Shown here one piece after another: positions 1-7,566 of a stretch of 35,127 nucleotides of DNA. The notes beneath the pieces are model-generated. The model saw nothing but the letters and a program-made list of their open reading frames with translations. It had not been told where the DNA came from and did no database searches. This stretch comes from Prevotellaceae bacterium UBA1710 (lineage in GTDB: Bacteria; Bacteroidota; Bacteroidia; Bacteroidales; Bacteroidaceae). The stretch's first letter is position 1. Every line of letters starts with the position of its first letter. The stretch is taken from NCBI GenBank assembly GCA_002317355.1, contig DCJC01000068.1:20429-55555 (forward strand), in the 5' to 3' direction. The position numbers and the translations under genes were made by a program.

Positions 1-407
1 TTCCTAATTCCGTGACAAGTATTGGTAATTCTTCCTTTTATGGTTGTTCAAACCTAACCAATATAACCATACAAAATAACGTGGAAACTATTGGGCATTA
101 TGCATTTGATGGATGCTCAAAACTTACATCAATAACTTGTTTTGCACTAACTCCACCAAATGTAGGAAATAACGTTTTCAAAAAACACGGGATGCTTCAT
201 GTCCTTCCTGGATGTAAGAATGCATATGAAAATGCAAAAGAATGGATGAAATTTACAATCGTAGAAGATGCCATAACAACAGATATTACACAAATCAAGA
301 ACGAATCTGTTAAGAACAACATCATTTATGACATACAAGGCCATCAATTATATGGTAAACCTTCACATGGGTTTTATATCAAAAACGGGAAGAAGTATAC
401 CAGATAA
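1..407 (+). CDS. BspA-like leucine-rich-repeat surface protein, C-terminal part (5' end outside window)
   Basis: The frame is open to the left edge (first full codon at 3), so only the last ~135 residues are visible. They contain two BspA/TpLRR-type repeats: segments of the form SVTSIGNSSFYGCSNLTNI and VETIGHYAFDGCSKLTSI. These are the 'I..SAF.GCS.L..I' repeats common in Prevotella and Bacteroides surface proteins. A linker follows, then a C-terminal tail with YDIQGHQLYGKP and GFYIKNGKKY. That tail resembles the C-terminal modules found on many secreted Prevotella proteins, possibly sorting-signal related, which is inference. BspA relatives are known for adhesion to host proteins. The role here is inferred from family only. 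It is followed 40 bp later by a lipoprotein gene on the same strand. Confidence 0.85.
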   Translation, partial: PNSVTSIGNSSFYGCSNLTNITIQNNVETIGHYAFDGCSKLTSITCFALTPPNVGNNVFKKHGMLHVLPGCKNAYENAKEWMKFTIVEDAITTDITQIKNESVKNNIIYDIQGHQLYGKPSHGFYIKNGKKYTR

Positions 408-447
408 TCTACAACTACAATATTCATACAAATAAAAATCATAAACT

Positions 448-837
448 ATGAAAAAAATCAAGTATTTCTTAATGCTCCTACTTGGAGTTGTATTAAGCGT
501 TTCTGTCATTTCTTGCAGTAAAGACGACGATGATGACGCAAAGAGTGGTCCATATGCAGATTCTCCTATATTAGGCAGTTGGGAATATAATGATGGATGG
601 AATAACCCACGTACATACACATTCAAAGCAGATGGTACATTCATCTATAATTCAACTGACTATCATGGTGATCCTATTGTTGAAAGCGGAACATTCCAAA
701 CTGACAATAAATCAGTACTTAGATTAGTAACCACTCAAGCTGATAACAAGAAAAATCTCGGAGCAGAAGAATTCCGCATTGAAATTGTGGAAAATGTATA
801 TATCAGTATTAGCTACACAAAATACTATAAGAAATAA
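448..837 (+). CDS. Small lipoprotein, lipocalin-like
   Basis: A 129-residue protein with a basic start (MKKIK), a hydrophobic signal segment (residues ~5-20) and a lipobox VISC, giving a lipidated Cys near residue 23. An acidic stretch SKDDDDD follows, as in Bacteroidetes surface lipoproteins where acidic residues after the Cys can act as an export signal. The mature part has ILGSWEYN...TYTFKADGTFIYN, the pattern of small Bacteroidetes lipocalin-like/DUF5004-type proteins ('G.W......ytF..dGt'). The ligand is unknown. It probably shares a transcript with the upstream BspA-like gene (40-bp gap) and is followed by two hairpins, the second a good terminator. Family assignment is by motif impression only. 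Confidence 0.75.
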   Translation: MKKIKYFLMLLLGVVLSVSVISCSKDDDDDAKSGPYADSPILGSWEYNDGWNNPRTYTFKADGTFIYNSTDYHGDPIVESGTFQTDNKSVLRLVTTQADNKKNLGAEEFRIEIVENVYISISYTKYYKK

Positions 838-902
838 ATAAACATCATCAATATAAGAAACAAAATAAAGTAAAATAACCAAAGGATTACGAAATCCTGC
901 AT

Positions 903-938
903 TCTCTCCTATTCCTCTTATCCTAAGAATAGGAGAGA
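903..938. other. Perfect 12-bp inverted repeat (hairpin)
   Basis: Arms 903-914 (TCTCTCCTATTC) and 927-938 are perfect complements around a 12-base loop. There is no clean T-run after it, so it may protect a 3' end or stall polymerase ahead of the better terminator 14 bp downstream. Confidence 0.7.
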
Positions 939-951
939 TATTTATATTGGG

Positions 952-992
952 ATGATTCTTTACGAACTACGATGTAAGGGAATCATTTTTTT
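952..992 (+). terminator. Rho-independent terminator after the lipoprotein gene
   Basis: Stem ATGATTC (952-958) / GAATCAT (980-986), extended inward by TTTAC/GTAAG, and followed directly by seven T (986-992). The orientation fits the end of the BspA-lipoprotein transcript. Confidence 0.75.
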
Positions 993-1011
993 ATACTTAA
1001 ACAAACAATAC

Positions 1012-1052
1012 AAAAAATCGCAACAACTTCAGAACGAAGCTATTGCGATTTT
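1012..1052 (-). terminator. Terminator of the tRNA-Gln transcript
   Basis: Inverted repeat AATCGCAA (1016-1023) / TTGCGATT (1043-1050) with a nested CTTC/GAAG pair. On the minus strand the hairpin runs into a T-run (A run 1012-1017 on plus). It begins 7 bp past the 3' end of the tRNA. Confidence 0.75.
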
Positions 1053-1058
1053 CTTGCG

Positions 1059-1129
1059 TTGTCCCATAAGGACTCGAACCTTATCAAACAGAACCAAAAC
1101 CTGTTGTGCTACCATTACACCATGGGACA
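1059..1129 (-). tRNA. tRNA-Gln (anticodon TTG)
   Basis: Read on the minus strand, the acceptor stem TGTCCCA pairs with TGGGACA (1060-1066 on plus). The D-arm contains GTGTAATGGTAGCAC. The anticodon stem ACAGG/TCTGT (one G-U) encloses the loop TTTTGGT with TTG at positions 34-36. The T-arm is TAAGG-TTCGAGT-CCTTA. The discriminator is A (1059) and no CCA is encoded, so CCA must be added after transcription. Length of 71 nt is normal for this isoacceptor. It has its own promoter (1212-1243) and terminator (1012-1052), so it is independent of tyrS, although tyrS read-through could also reach it. Confidence 0.95.
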
Positions 1130-1137
1130 ATGCCATG

Positions 1138-1171
1138 CAAATTGATAATTAATAATTGATAATTGATAATT
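1138..1171. repeat. AT-rich simple repeat (ATTGATAATT units)
   Basis: About three imperfect copies of ATTGATAATT in tandem. Related AATTATCAATTTTCAATTAT tracts occur at 2596-2621 and 34844-34879, all in short gaps next to minus-strand genes. Confidence 0.6.
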
Positions 1172-1211
1172 AAATATCAAACAACAATCAACAATTATCC
1201 AATTGCGGATG

Positions 1212-1243
1212 CAAAGGTAATGCTTTTTTCGGACATTACCAAA
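1212..1243 (-). promoter_or_regulatory. Promoter of tRNA-Gln
   Basis: On the minus strand: TTTG (1240-1243), 20-base spacer, TACCTTTG (1212-1219). This is the Bacteroidetes -33/-7 pair (TTTG, TAnnTTTG). A GGTAATG/CATTACC inverted repeat (1216-1222, 1234-1240) overlaps both elements. Confidence 0.7.
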
Positions 1244-1262
1244 TTTTCCGCTATATTCTTTA

Positions 1263-2585
1263 TTACTTTACTGTAATCAGATAGTAATTTTTCTTTCCGC
1301 GCTGAGCAAGGAGATACTTGCCGTCGATGAGGTCTGACTCAGAAACAACCTGATTGAGGTCGCTTACCTTCTCCTTGTTGAGTGATACACCACCACCCTG
1401 GATCATCTTACGACACTCACCCTTTGATGGGAAGATAACCTTGTCTTTCTGCTCTTCACTTACAGGTGCTACTGCTGTGAGAACCTCGATGATGCCCTGA
1501 CCGAGCTGTGACTTCTCAATAGTGAATGAAGGTACACCATCGAATACGTCAAGGAATGTCTGCTCATCAAGCTTCTCAAGACCTTCCTTTGTGCTCTTTC
1601 CGAAGAGGATGCCTGAAGCCTCAACAGCCATATCGTAATCCTCCTGAGAGTGAACCATTACGGTTACTTCCTGAGCAAGACGCTTCTGAAGTACACGACG
1701 ACCTGGATCCTGCTTGTGCTCCTCAATGAGTGCATCGATAACGTCCTTCTCAAGTGATGTGAAGATCTTGATGTACTTCTCTGCATCATCATCGCTCACA
1801 TTGAGCCAGAACTGATAGAACTTATATGGAGATGTGCGCTTGCGGTCAAGCCAGATGTTACCAGACTCTGTCTTACCGAACTTCTTGCCGTCAGCCTTAG
1901 TGATGAGAGGACATGTAAGTGCGTATGCCTCCTGATCGTTACCGAGAGTACGACGGATAAGCTCAGTACCAGTTGTCATGTTACCCCACTGGTCGTTACC
2001 ACCGAGCTGCATCTTACAGTTCTTCTCCTGATAGAGGTGGAGGAAGTCATAACCCTGAAGGAGCTGGTATGTGAACTCTGTGAAAGAAAGTCCGTCACGA
2101 GCCTCACCGTTAAGACGCTTCTGGACAGAGTCCTTAGCCATCATATAGTTTACTGTGATGTGCTTACCAACTGTACGAGCGAAGTCAAGGAATGTGAAGT
2201 CCTTCATCCAGTCGTAGTTGTTCACCATCTCAGCAGCATTAGGTCCCTGAGCCTCGAAGTCGAGGAACTTAGATACCTGCTGCTTGATGCACTCCTGATT
2301 GTGATAGAGAGTCTCAGCATCAAGGAGGTTACGCTCCTGTGACTTACCTGATGGGTCACCGATCATACCAGTTGCACCACCAACGAGGATGATAGGCTTA
2401 TGTCCGCAACGCTGGAGGTGACGGAGCATCATGATGCCACAAAGGTGACCTATATGGAGAGAGTCAGCGGTAGGGTCGGTACCGAGATAGGCAGTAACCA
2501 TCTCCTTCTGGAGAAGTTCCTCTGCACCAGGCATAATCTGGGCGAGCATACCGCGCCATTTGAGTTCTTCTACGAAATTTTTCAT
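1263..2585 (-). CDS. tyrS: Tyrosyl-tRNA synthetase
   Basis: A 440-residue class I aminoacyl-tRNA synthetase that charges tRNA-Tyr with tyrosine in the cytoplasm. The class I HIGH signature is at residues 44-47 (in YLGTDPTADSLHIGH). The KMSKS loop appears as KFGKT at 235-239, the usual bacterial TyrRS variant. The tyrosine-pocket region LLQGYDFLHLY and the GGNDQWGN motif (~195-202) are present. The C-terminus (GKCRKMIQGGGVSLN-like, ~385-435) is an S4 RNA-binding domain. Length is at the long end of the usual 420-430. It is the last gene of the metK operon, 40 bp after yidD, and it precedes tRNA-Gln. The ATG at 2585 matches family N-termini. Confidence 0.97.
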   Translation of the reverse strand: MKNFVEELKWRGMLAQIMPGAEELLQKEMVTAYLGTDPTADSLHIGHLCGIMMLRHLQRCGHKPIILVGGATGMIGDPSGKSQERNLLDAETLYHNQECIKQQVSKFLDFEAQGPNAAEMVNNYDWMKDFTFLDFARTVGKHITVNYMMAKDSVQKRLNGEARDGLSFTEFTYQLLQGYDFLHLYQEKNCKMQLGGNDQWGNMTTGTELIRRTLGNDQEAYALTCPLITKADGKKFGKTESGNIWLDRKRTSPYKFYQFWLNVSDDDAEKYIKIFTSLEKDVIDALIEEHKQDPGRRVLQKRLAQEVTVMVHSQEDYDMAVEASGILFGKSTKEGLEKLDEQTFLDVFDGVPSFTIEKSQLGQGIIEVLTAVAPVSEEQKDKVIFPSKGECRKMIQGGGVSLNKEKVSDLNQVVSESDLIDGKYLLAQRGKKNYYLITVK

Positions 2586-2595
2586 ATCTAACTAT

Positions 2596-2621
2596 AAATT
2601 ATCAATTTTCAATTATCAATT
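2596..2621. repeat. AT-rich dispersed repeat tract
   Basis: AAATTATCAATTTTCAATTA followed by TCAATT, in the 40-bp yidD-tyrS gap. Same family as the tracts at 1138-1171 and 34844-34879. A small palindrome GTTCCTAAGGAAC follows at 2621-2633 and overlaps the yidD stop. Confidence 0.6.
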
Positions 2622-2625
2622 GTTC

Positions 2626-2847
2626 CTAAGGAACAGGATCATAACCCGAACCTCCCCATGGATGACATCTCAGGATGCGCTTTATTCCAAGCCACAATCC
2701 CTTGAAAGGTCCATGCTTCACGATAGCCTGACGCATGTATTCAGAGCATGTAGGCGTGAATCTGCATGAAGCAGGAGTATATGGGCTTATGAGATGCTGA
2801 TACATCCATATAGGTGCAAGAAGCAAAGATGATATTATCTTCTTCAT
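2626..2847 (-). CDS. yidD: Membrane protein insertion efficiency factor YidD
   Basis: A 73-residue YidD protein, which assists YidC-dependent membrane insertion and sits at the inner face of the inner membrane. The hallmark motif is clear: LLAPIWMYQHLISP, then CRFTPTCSEYMRQAI, then KGLWLGIKRILRCHPWGGSGYDPVP. The N-terminal amphipathic/hydrophobic helix (residues 3-20) fits membrane association. Length is typical (70-85). Its ATG overlaps the rnpA stop by 4 bp (ATGA), so translation is probably coupled. The rnpA-yidD neighbourhood is conserved across bacteria and confirms both calls. Confidence 0.97.
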   Translation of the reverse strand: MKKIISSLLLAPIWMYQHLISPYTPASCRFTPTCSEYMRQAIVKHGPFKGLWLGIKRILRCHPWGGSGYDPVP

Positions 2848-3263
2848 CTTGCAAGTTTCTCTCCCATCCTACGAAGGAGATTTGTTACCTTAGCCTCAAC
2901 TTCAGCACTATCATGATGCTGATGGTCAAGCCAGATGAATGCCATTGCGAGGTATTTCCCTTCAGGCAACTCAAAGAGGTCGCGATGATGTCTGTAAGCC
3001 TCTCGCACCTGACGCTTCACCCTGTTGCGGTCAACAGCATGCTTGAAGCATCGTTTTGGCACGGAGATAAGCATCTGCGCATCAGCAATCTCCTCATTGC
3101 TACCTTTGTTTTCCAAAGCCTCATCCTCACGGTCAAGTACCATAAAGACAAGACGGAGAGGGAAGCAGGACATTGATTTGCTTCCTCCTCCGACAAAGAG
3201 ATGGGCGATGAGCTTACGGCTCACCAGTTTCTCCTTCTTTGGAAACGAAGAACTATTCCTCAT
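2844..3263 (-). CDS. rnpA: Ribonuclease P protein component
   Basis: A 139-residue protein subunit of RNase P, which with the RNA subunit removes 5' leaders from pre-tRNAs. The signature RNR region AVDRNRVKRQVREAYR lies near residues 76-91, preceded by LISVPKRCFKHA, typical of RnpA. An FPKKEKLVSRKLIAHLF segment matches the conserved N-terminus. It is longer than the ~115-125 residues usual in other phyla because of an acidic insert (~45-60, DREDEALENKGSNEE). Its start overlaps the hemD stop by 11 bp and its stop overlaps yidD by 4 bp, indicating an operon. The RNase P RNA gene is not in this window. Confidence 0.96.
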   Translation of the reverse strand: MRNSSSFPKKEKLVSRKLIAHLFVGGGSKSMSCFPLRLVFMVLDREDEALENKGSNEEIADAQMLISVPKRCFKHAVDRNRVKRQVREAYRHHRDLFELPEGKYLAMAFIWLDHQHHDSAEVEAKVTNLLRRMGEKLAR

Positions 3264-4002
3264 TATCTATAAGATACCTGCGGAGAGCACCAGTCATAGA
3301 TGGATACTTCTCTGTAGGAGCTTCGAGGTCGAGGGTAAGACCAAGATCCTTTACAGCCTTGGCAGTAGCAGGACCGAATGCAGCGATCTTCACCTCGCCA
3401 GGTTTCATATTTGGGAAATTCTCATGAAGTGACTTCAAACCAGCAGGAGAGAAGAACACGAGCATGTCATAGTCGAAGTTTGCGATTTCTTCCTCAGTAA
3501 AGTTGTTGCTCACGGTGCGATACATATAGCACTCCTTGTGGTCAAGCCCCTTAGAGTCAAGAAGCTTAGTGACTGTATCATTGGCAACATCGCTCAGCGG
3601 AACGAGATACTTCTCGGTCTTATGCTTAATCATTGAAGGAATGAGGTCGTCAATCTTACCGGTTGTACCGAAGAACACCTTACGCTTGCGATACTGCACA
3701 TACTTCTGGATGTAGAGAGCGATAGTCTCTGTTACGCAGAAATACTTAAGGTCTTCTGGAATTGTGACACGTGTTTCCTTAGCGAGTTTGAAGAAGTTGT
3801 CGATGGCGTGGCGGGATGTGAATACAATAGCAGTATAGTCAGCAATGTTGACCCTCTGGTCACGGAACTCGCGAGTAGATATCCCTTCCACTTTGATGAA
3901 CGGACGAAAGACCAGTTCCACATCAAAGTCCTCGGCAATATCATAGTATGGAGATTTGTCGCCTGTAGGCTTTGGTTGTGATATCAGAATCTTCTTTACC
4001 AT
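3253..4002 (-). CDS. hemD: Uroporphyrinogen-III synthase
   Basis: A 249-residue HemD-family protein that cyclises hydroxymethylbilane to uroporphyrinogen III in tetrapyrrole synthesis. The start VKKILISQPKPTGDKSPYYDIAE and the segment DYTAIVFTSRHAIDNFF match the first HemD lobe. YDMLVFFSPAGLKSL and VKIAAFGPATAKAVKDLGL match the second lobe with its 'fTSpsgv..f / iGp.Ta.a....G' pattern. HemD is poorly conserved, so the call rests on these two repeated motifs and on length. It lies 26 bp after the DUF4271 gene and overlaps rnpA. No other heme genes are nearby. Confidence 0.9.
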   Translation of the reverse strand: MVKKILISQPKPTGDKSPYYDIAEDFDVELVFRPFIKVEGISTREFRDQRVNIADYTAIVFTSRHAIDNFFKLAKETRVTIPEDLKYFCVTETIALYIQKYVQYRKRKVFFGTTGKIDDLIPSMIKHKTEKYLVPLSDVANDTVTKLLDSKGLDHKECYMYRTVSNNFTEEEIANFDYDMLVFFSPAGLKSLHENFPNMKPGEVKIAAFGPATAKAVKDLGLTLDLEAPTEKYPSMTGALRRYLIDNEE

Positions 4003-4028
4003 TTCTTAATTCTTTATTGAGATTTTGT

Positions 4029-5072
4029 TTAATATGTTATCTTCAGTAATTTATCTATAAGCATCAAAATACCCCCTAAAGTTGAGAGGGGTACGATTTC
4101 GAGGGTGCAAAAGTACAAAAAAAACTGCAAAAAATACGCTTTCCTTTGAAAAAAGATGCGATATATCTTATAAAAAGACAGCATTTTGATAAATAAGATG
4201 ACCAAAATGCCACCAAAAAGCAGTATTTCAGTAGGCAATGCAAAGAAGGTATATACCAGCACAAGTGGCAATAACAGCACTCCCTCGAAAGAGGTCAGGA
4301 AGAGTCGCGTTCGCAGGGAGACTCCCATCTGATGAGACGAGAAAAACGTCCAGTTTGCCCACCAGCAAAGCATCTCTTTCAAGACAAAGACAGCAAGCAC
4401 CGAAACAAAGAAAATGCCAAGCAACTGATATGTATCGACAACATAGGTGTCAGTCGTGCTATCTACCAGACAATAGAAACTTGACAGCGAAAGAAGCACT
4501 ATCGTCTGGAAACAAAGGAAGAACTGATAGTTCACTTCACCAGCAGTTTCCTTCATCTCTGCCGATCCCATTCGCTCAGGATAGAGAAATCCCTTTACCT
4601 GAGAGTTTATAAAGCGCATTGAACGCGAAACGACCAAGACAGTAAGCACAAGGAAGGCAAGGAGCATTCCCGTCATCAAGCTGTCATTTGACACCAGATA
4701 TGGGATTGGGTCTCCGGCAATACCCATTCGTCCACCGTTAAGCTCAGGGTGCATGAGTGAGTCGCTCTGGAAGTACGTCTCCTTATAATATTGCGGAATT
4801 GAGACCTCATACACACTCTTTCCCAATTTCTCTCCTGGAAGTCGGAGAGTATCAGGACGAGATGAGTAATGAATCTCATCAGGATGGAAAGCTGCCTGAA
4901 TAGCAGAATCCTGTTGGGCAGGTGTTGCATCCTTTGGCAAGGTACGAAGTATCTGATACGGATGGCGTAACTTACCAACCGTATTCTGCACTTCCATCAG
5001 CATTTCGCCATTTTCCTCAACGGCTACAACAGGCTGCTGTACCTGTGCCTTTATAGAATCGCTTAAATGCAA
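4029..5072 (-). CDS. DUF4271 integral membrane protein
   Basis: A 347-residue membrane protein of unknown function and of the Bacteroidetes-restricted DUF4271 type. The first ~125 residues are polar and contain PDTLRLPGEKLGKSVYEVSIP. Then follow about six hydrophobic helices, near 130-150, 180-200, 215-235, 255-275, 280-300 and 310-345, ending ...FFLYFCTLEIVPLSTL. The C-terminal half resembles the family's conserved membrane domain. The start overlaps the end of metK by 10 bp and hemD begins 26 bp after the stop. This metK-DUF4271-hemD order is plausible for Bacteroidales but does not reveal the function. Confidence 0.8.
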   Translation of the reverse strand: MHLSDSIKAQVQQPVVAVEENGEMLMEVQNTVGKLRHPYQILRTLPKDATPAQQDSAIQAAFHPDEIHYSSRPDTLRLPGEKLGKSVYEVSIPQYYKETYFQSDSLMHPELNGGRMGIAGDPIPYLVSNDSLMTGMLLAFLVLTVLVVSRSMRFINSQVKGFLYPERMGSAEMKETAGEVNYQFFLCFQTIVLLSLSSFYCLVDSTTDTYVVDTYQLLGIFFVSVLAVFVLKEMLCWWANWTFFSSHQMGVSLRTRLFLTSFEGVLLLPLVLVYTFFALPTEILLFGGILVILFIKMLSFYKIYRIFFQRKAYFLQFFLYFCTLEIVPLSTLGGILMLIDKLLKITY

Positions 5073-6388
5073 AATGCCTTCTTGATTTCCTCTACCTTGT
5101 CAAGCTTCTCCCATGTGAAGAGCTCAACCTCGATTTCCTTTGTCTCGTGATAGAGACTTGTGAATGTTTTCTTTACCACCTCGTTCTTTCTACCCATGTG
5201 ACCATAGGCAGCTGTCTCGAGATACATTGGCTGACGAAGCTTCAACTGGCGCTCGATTGCCTTTGGACGAAGGTCGAACATCTCGCCAATCTTCACAGCA
5301 ATCTCGCTGTCGCTCATCTTCACGTTTGAACGGCCGTATGTGTTCACATAGATGCTTACTGGCTGAGCCACACCGATAGCGTAAGCCACCTGTACGAGCA
5401 TCTCGTCAGCTACACCTGCTGCAACCATGTTCTTGGCAATATAGCGTGCTGCATAAGCTGCTGAACGGTCAACCTTTGATGAGTCCTTTCCTGAGAAGGC
5501 ACCACCGCCATGAGCGCCCTTGCCTCCGTATGTGTCAACGATGATCTTACGTCCTGTGAGACCTGTATCTCCATGAGGACCACCGATAACGAACTTACCA
5601 GTTGGGTTCACGTGATATGTGATATCGTCATTGAAGAGGGCAAGTACCTTCTCTGAAGTGATCTGAGCCTTAACACGAGGAATGAGGATATTGATTACAT
5701 CCTCACGAATCTTAGCAAGCATGAGATTGTCGGCATCCTCCTGAGTAGTGATGCTTGGAACACCAGGCTTGATGAAGTCATCGTGCTGAGTAGATACAAC
5801 GATTGTGTCAATGCGCTGTGGGATGCCCTCGTCGCTGTACTCTACAGTTACCTGCGACTTTGAATCAGGACGGAGATAGGTCATCTCAACACCCTCACGA
5901 CGGATGTCAGCAAGAGTCTTTACGAGCAGATGACTGAGATCCAAGCTGATTGGCATGTAGTTCTCTGTCTCGTTCACGGCATAGCCGAACATCATACCCT
6001 GGTCGCCTGCACCCTGGTTATCCTCCATCTCCTGACGCTCAGCATCAGTAAGGGCAGCCTTCTTGCGATCCACACCACGGTTGATGTCACCGCTCTGCTC
6101 ATGGATGGCAGTAAGAATACCACAAGAATTGCCATCAAACATATACTCTGCCTTGGTATAGCCTATCTTGTTGATAGTACGGCGAGTGATAGCCTGAAGG
6201 TCGATGTACTCTGTAGATGAAACCTCACCCATGATGCAAACCTGACCTGTTGTGCAGAATGACTCAATAGCACAACGGGCATTTTCATCATAAGCCAAGA
6301 ACTGATCAAGCAGGGCATCACTAATCTGATCGGATACCTTGTCTGGGTGACCTTCTGAAACTGATTCTGAAGAGAATAGATATGACAT
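5063..6388 (-). CDS. metK: S-adenosylmethionine synthetase
   Basis: A 441-residue MetK, which makes SAM from methionine and ATP in the cytoplasm. Motifs seen: SEGHPDKVSDQISDALLD near the start (ATP/Mg site), GAGDQGMMFGYA (~126-137), the glycine-rich P-loop-like GGAFSGKDSSKVDRSAAYAAR (shown here in pieces: GGAFSGKDSSK then VDRSAAY), and GPHGDTGLTGRK. It is longer than the ~384-residue enterobacterial enzyme, as usual for Bacteroidetes. It is the first gene of the operon, with a near-perfect promoter 31 bp upstream of the ATG. The leader is too short to hold a SAM riboswitch. Confidence 0.98.
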   Translation of the reverse strand: MSYLFSSESVSEGHPDKVSDQISDALLDQFLAYDENARCAIESFCTTGQVCIMGEVSSTEYIDLQAITRRTINKIGYTKAEYMFDGNSCGILTAIHEQSGDINRGVDRKKAALTDAERQEMEDNQGAGDQGMMFGYAVNETENYMPISLDLSHLLVKTLADIRREGVEMTYLRPDSKSQVTVEYSDEGIPQRIDTIVVSTQHDDFIKPGVPSITTQEDADNLMLAKIREDVINILIPRVKAQITSEKVLALFNDDITYHVNPTGKFVIGGPHGDTGLTGRKIIVDTYGGKGAHGGGAFSGKDSSKVDRSAAYAARYIAKNMVAAGVADEMLVQVAYAIGVAQPVSIYVNTYGRSNVKMSDSEIAVKIGEMFDLRPKAIERQLKLRQPMYLETAAYGHMGRKNEVVKKTFTSLYHETKEIEVELFTWEKLDKVEEIKKAFCI

Positions 6389-6418
6389 AATATTTGTACC
6401 TTTTTAATTTTTAGGGTG

Positions 6419-6449
6419 CAAAATTACTACTTTTTTCCCGAATAGCAAA
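6419..6449 (-). promoter_or_regulatory. Promoter of the metK-tyrS operon
   Basis: Minus strand TTTG (6446-6449), exactly 19 bases, then TAATTTTG (6419-6426), a perfect Bacteroidetes sigma-ABfr type promoter. Transcription should begin near 6410-6415, giving a ~25-nt leader before metK. Confidence 0.85.
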
Positions 6450-6500
6450 AAGTTTTGACAATTTTTACAAGAATACGCCCAAGAATAGGCAAGTCTAACG

Positions 6501-6540
6501 AAAAACCCCTGTCAATTCGCATTAAAGAATTGGCAGGGGG
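6501..6540 (-). terminator. Rho-independent terminator after the 180-residue lipoprotein gene
   Basis: A 13-bp stem (6506-6518 with 6527-6539, one G-U) and an 8-base loop. On the minus strand it is followed by TTTTT (A run 6501-6505 on plus). It lies 49 bp past the stop of the lipoprotein gene. Confidence 0.85.
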
Positions 6541-6588
6541 ATATAGAATTTATAGACACTGGTAATCCACTGTGAGCCTTGAACTTGC

Positions 6589-7131
6589 TTAAAGTGGGCT
6601 GACAACAGTACCATCGCTGGTTTGTTCTATCTTTATAGAATACACCGACAGAAGTTCTGTTGGTATTACTTTCTTATCGTTATACACTATATCCTTAATT
6701 CGGATTGAACTTCCACCGATAATATTTTGTTCACCAGAAGACGAAAAAACGAAGTTTACTGACACTGCAGTCTTTTTGCCGTTAATCTCCAGTTCCAAAT
6801 CAGTTTTGCCTTGCCCTTCTGTTCTGTCTGAATTAAAAGACATGGACTTGGTGTCCGGCAATTCAACAGATAGTCCTACCACTTTACTGTCTTTATAGTT
6901 CAAAACCTCAAGTTTTGCCTTCTGTTTTGTAGTTTTCCCAACTACAAACAACTTGTCCTCGGACAAGAGCTTAACATAATCCAGTTCCTTGCCTTCTTGA
7001 TCTACAATCTGCATATAGAGTGTATTCAAAATAGCAGACGCATGCTGAGGTTCATATTCTTCATCCTTAGAACATGAACAAAATGCTGTTATCATTAACA
7101 GCGAACTAACGATTATACTGAGGATTTTCAT
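6589..7131 (-). CDS. Lipoprotein of unknown function
   Basis: A 180-residue protein with a signal peptide (MKILSIIVSSLLMITAF) and a lipobox ending at Cys 18 or 20 (AFCSCS), then an acidic SKDEEYE spacer. The mature part is soluble, without obvious repeats. It contains LNTLYMQIVDQEGKELDYVKLL and a later SSSGEQNIIGGSSIRIKDIVY, which suggests beta-rich structure. I do not recognise the family. Two tiny ORFs lie upstream on the same strand with short gaps (35 and 47 bp) and a terminator lies downstream, so it looks like the main product of a small lipoprotein operon. Confidence 0.75.
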   Translation of the reverse strand: MKILSIIVSSLLMITAFCSCSKDEEYEPQHASAILNTLYMQIVDQEGKELDYVKLLSEDKLFVVGKTTKQKAKLEVLNYKDSKVVGLSVELPDTKSMSFNSDRTEGQGKTDLELEINGKKTAVSVNFVFSSSGEQNIIGGSSIRIKDIVYNDKKVIPTELLSVYSIKIEQTSDGTVVSPL

Positions 7132-7166
7132 AATAATCTAAATTGATATACATTATAATATCTTGG

Positions 7167-7241
7167 TTATAAATCCTCCATATTCACATCCGAACATGCA
7201 GATATAAGGAATGGAATTAATGCATAAATTGCTTTTTTCAT
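7167..7241 (-). CDS. 24-residue lipoprotein-like peptide
   Basis: ATG at 7241, 24 codons, TAA at 7169-7167. The sequence begins MKKAIYALIPFLISAC and continues SDVNMEDL: a two-lysine start, a hydrophobic core and a lipobox-like ISAC with only eight residues after the Cys. If lipidated it would leave a nine-residue acidic lipopeptide. The ATG has the A-rich upstream sequence usual for these genes. It lies 35 bp before the 180-residue lipoprotein gene and could be a leader peptide or a small secreted product. No family is recognised. Support is the intact signal-peptide logic and operon position only. Confidence 0.5.
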   Translation of the reverse strand: MKKAIYALIPFLISACSDVNMEDL

Positions 7242-7288
7242 ATTTTTAAGTTTTTAAATAAAAATAACTTTTTTATGTTCACCTACTC

Positions 7289-7384
7289 TTAATTACAGAT
7301 TTTCGGTTTCCTCTGTGTTTTCGTCATTGAAATTGAATACGATCTTGGATATTTACCATTCAATATATCAGCGACAAAATACAT
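7289..7384 (-). CDS. Possible 31-residue peptide ORF
   Basis: ATG at 7384, TAA at 7291-7289. It encodes MYFVADILNGKYPRSY and a basic C-terminus with KTQRKPK. It lies within the leader after the candidate promoter at 7426-7457 and 47 bp before the mini-lipoprotein. No family or signal peptide is seen. It could equally be non-coding leader. Confidence 0.25.
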   Translation of the reverse strand: MYFVADILNGKYPRSYSISMTKTQRKPKICN

Positions 7385-7425
7385 TATAAGTTTGACGTCA
7401 AATTGTTTTTTTGCAAAAACGTATG

Positions 7426-7457
7426 CAAATTTAATGTTTTTATAGAAAAAAAACAAG
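7426..7457 (-). promoter_or_regulatory. Candidate promoter of the small lipoprotein operon
   Basis: Minus strand TAAATTTG (7426-7433) matches the -7 element. The -33 position, 20 bases upstream, is CTTG (7454-7457), one mismatch from TTTG. The predicted leader to the mini-lipoprotein is ~175 nt. Confidence 0.5.
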
Positions 7458-7566
7458 AAAACCCCAACATATATAATCAATTTAACATTTATTTCACGAA
7501 TCTCAATACAAACGGTTGCGTTATATACGATTCGAGCATTTTTTGTATACTCATGTTGGGTCTACA

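Noticed and set aside
952..1152. Plus-strand 66-codon ORF
   Set aside because: It runs through a terminator and antisense through the tRNA-Gln gene. No protein-like character.
4109..4116. TACTTTTG (-7 like) on the minus strand inside DUF4271, as an internal hemD promoter
   Set aside because: It encodes the conserved-looking YFCTLEI segment and no TTTG lies 19-20 bases upstream.
5063..6388. SAM riboswitch upstream of metK
   Set aside because: The promoter leaves only a ~25-nt leader, too short for any SAM riboswitch class.
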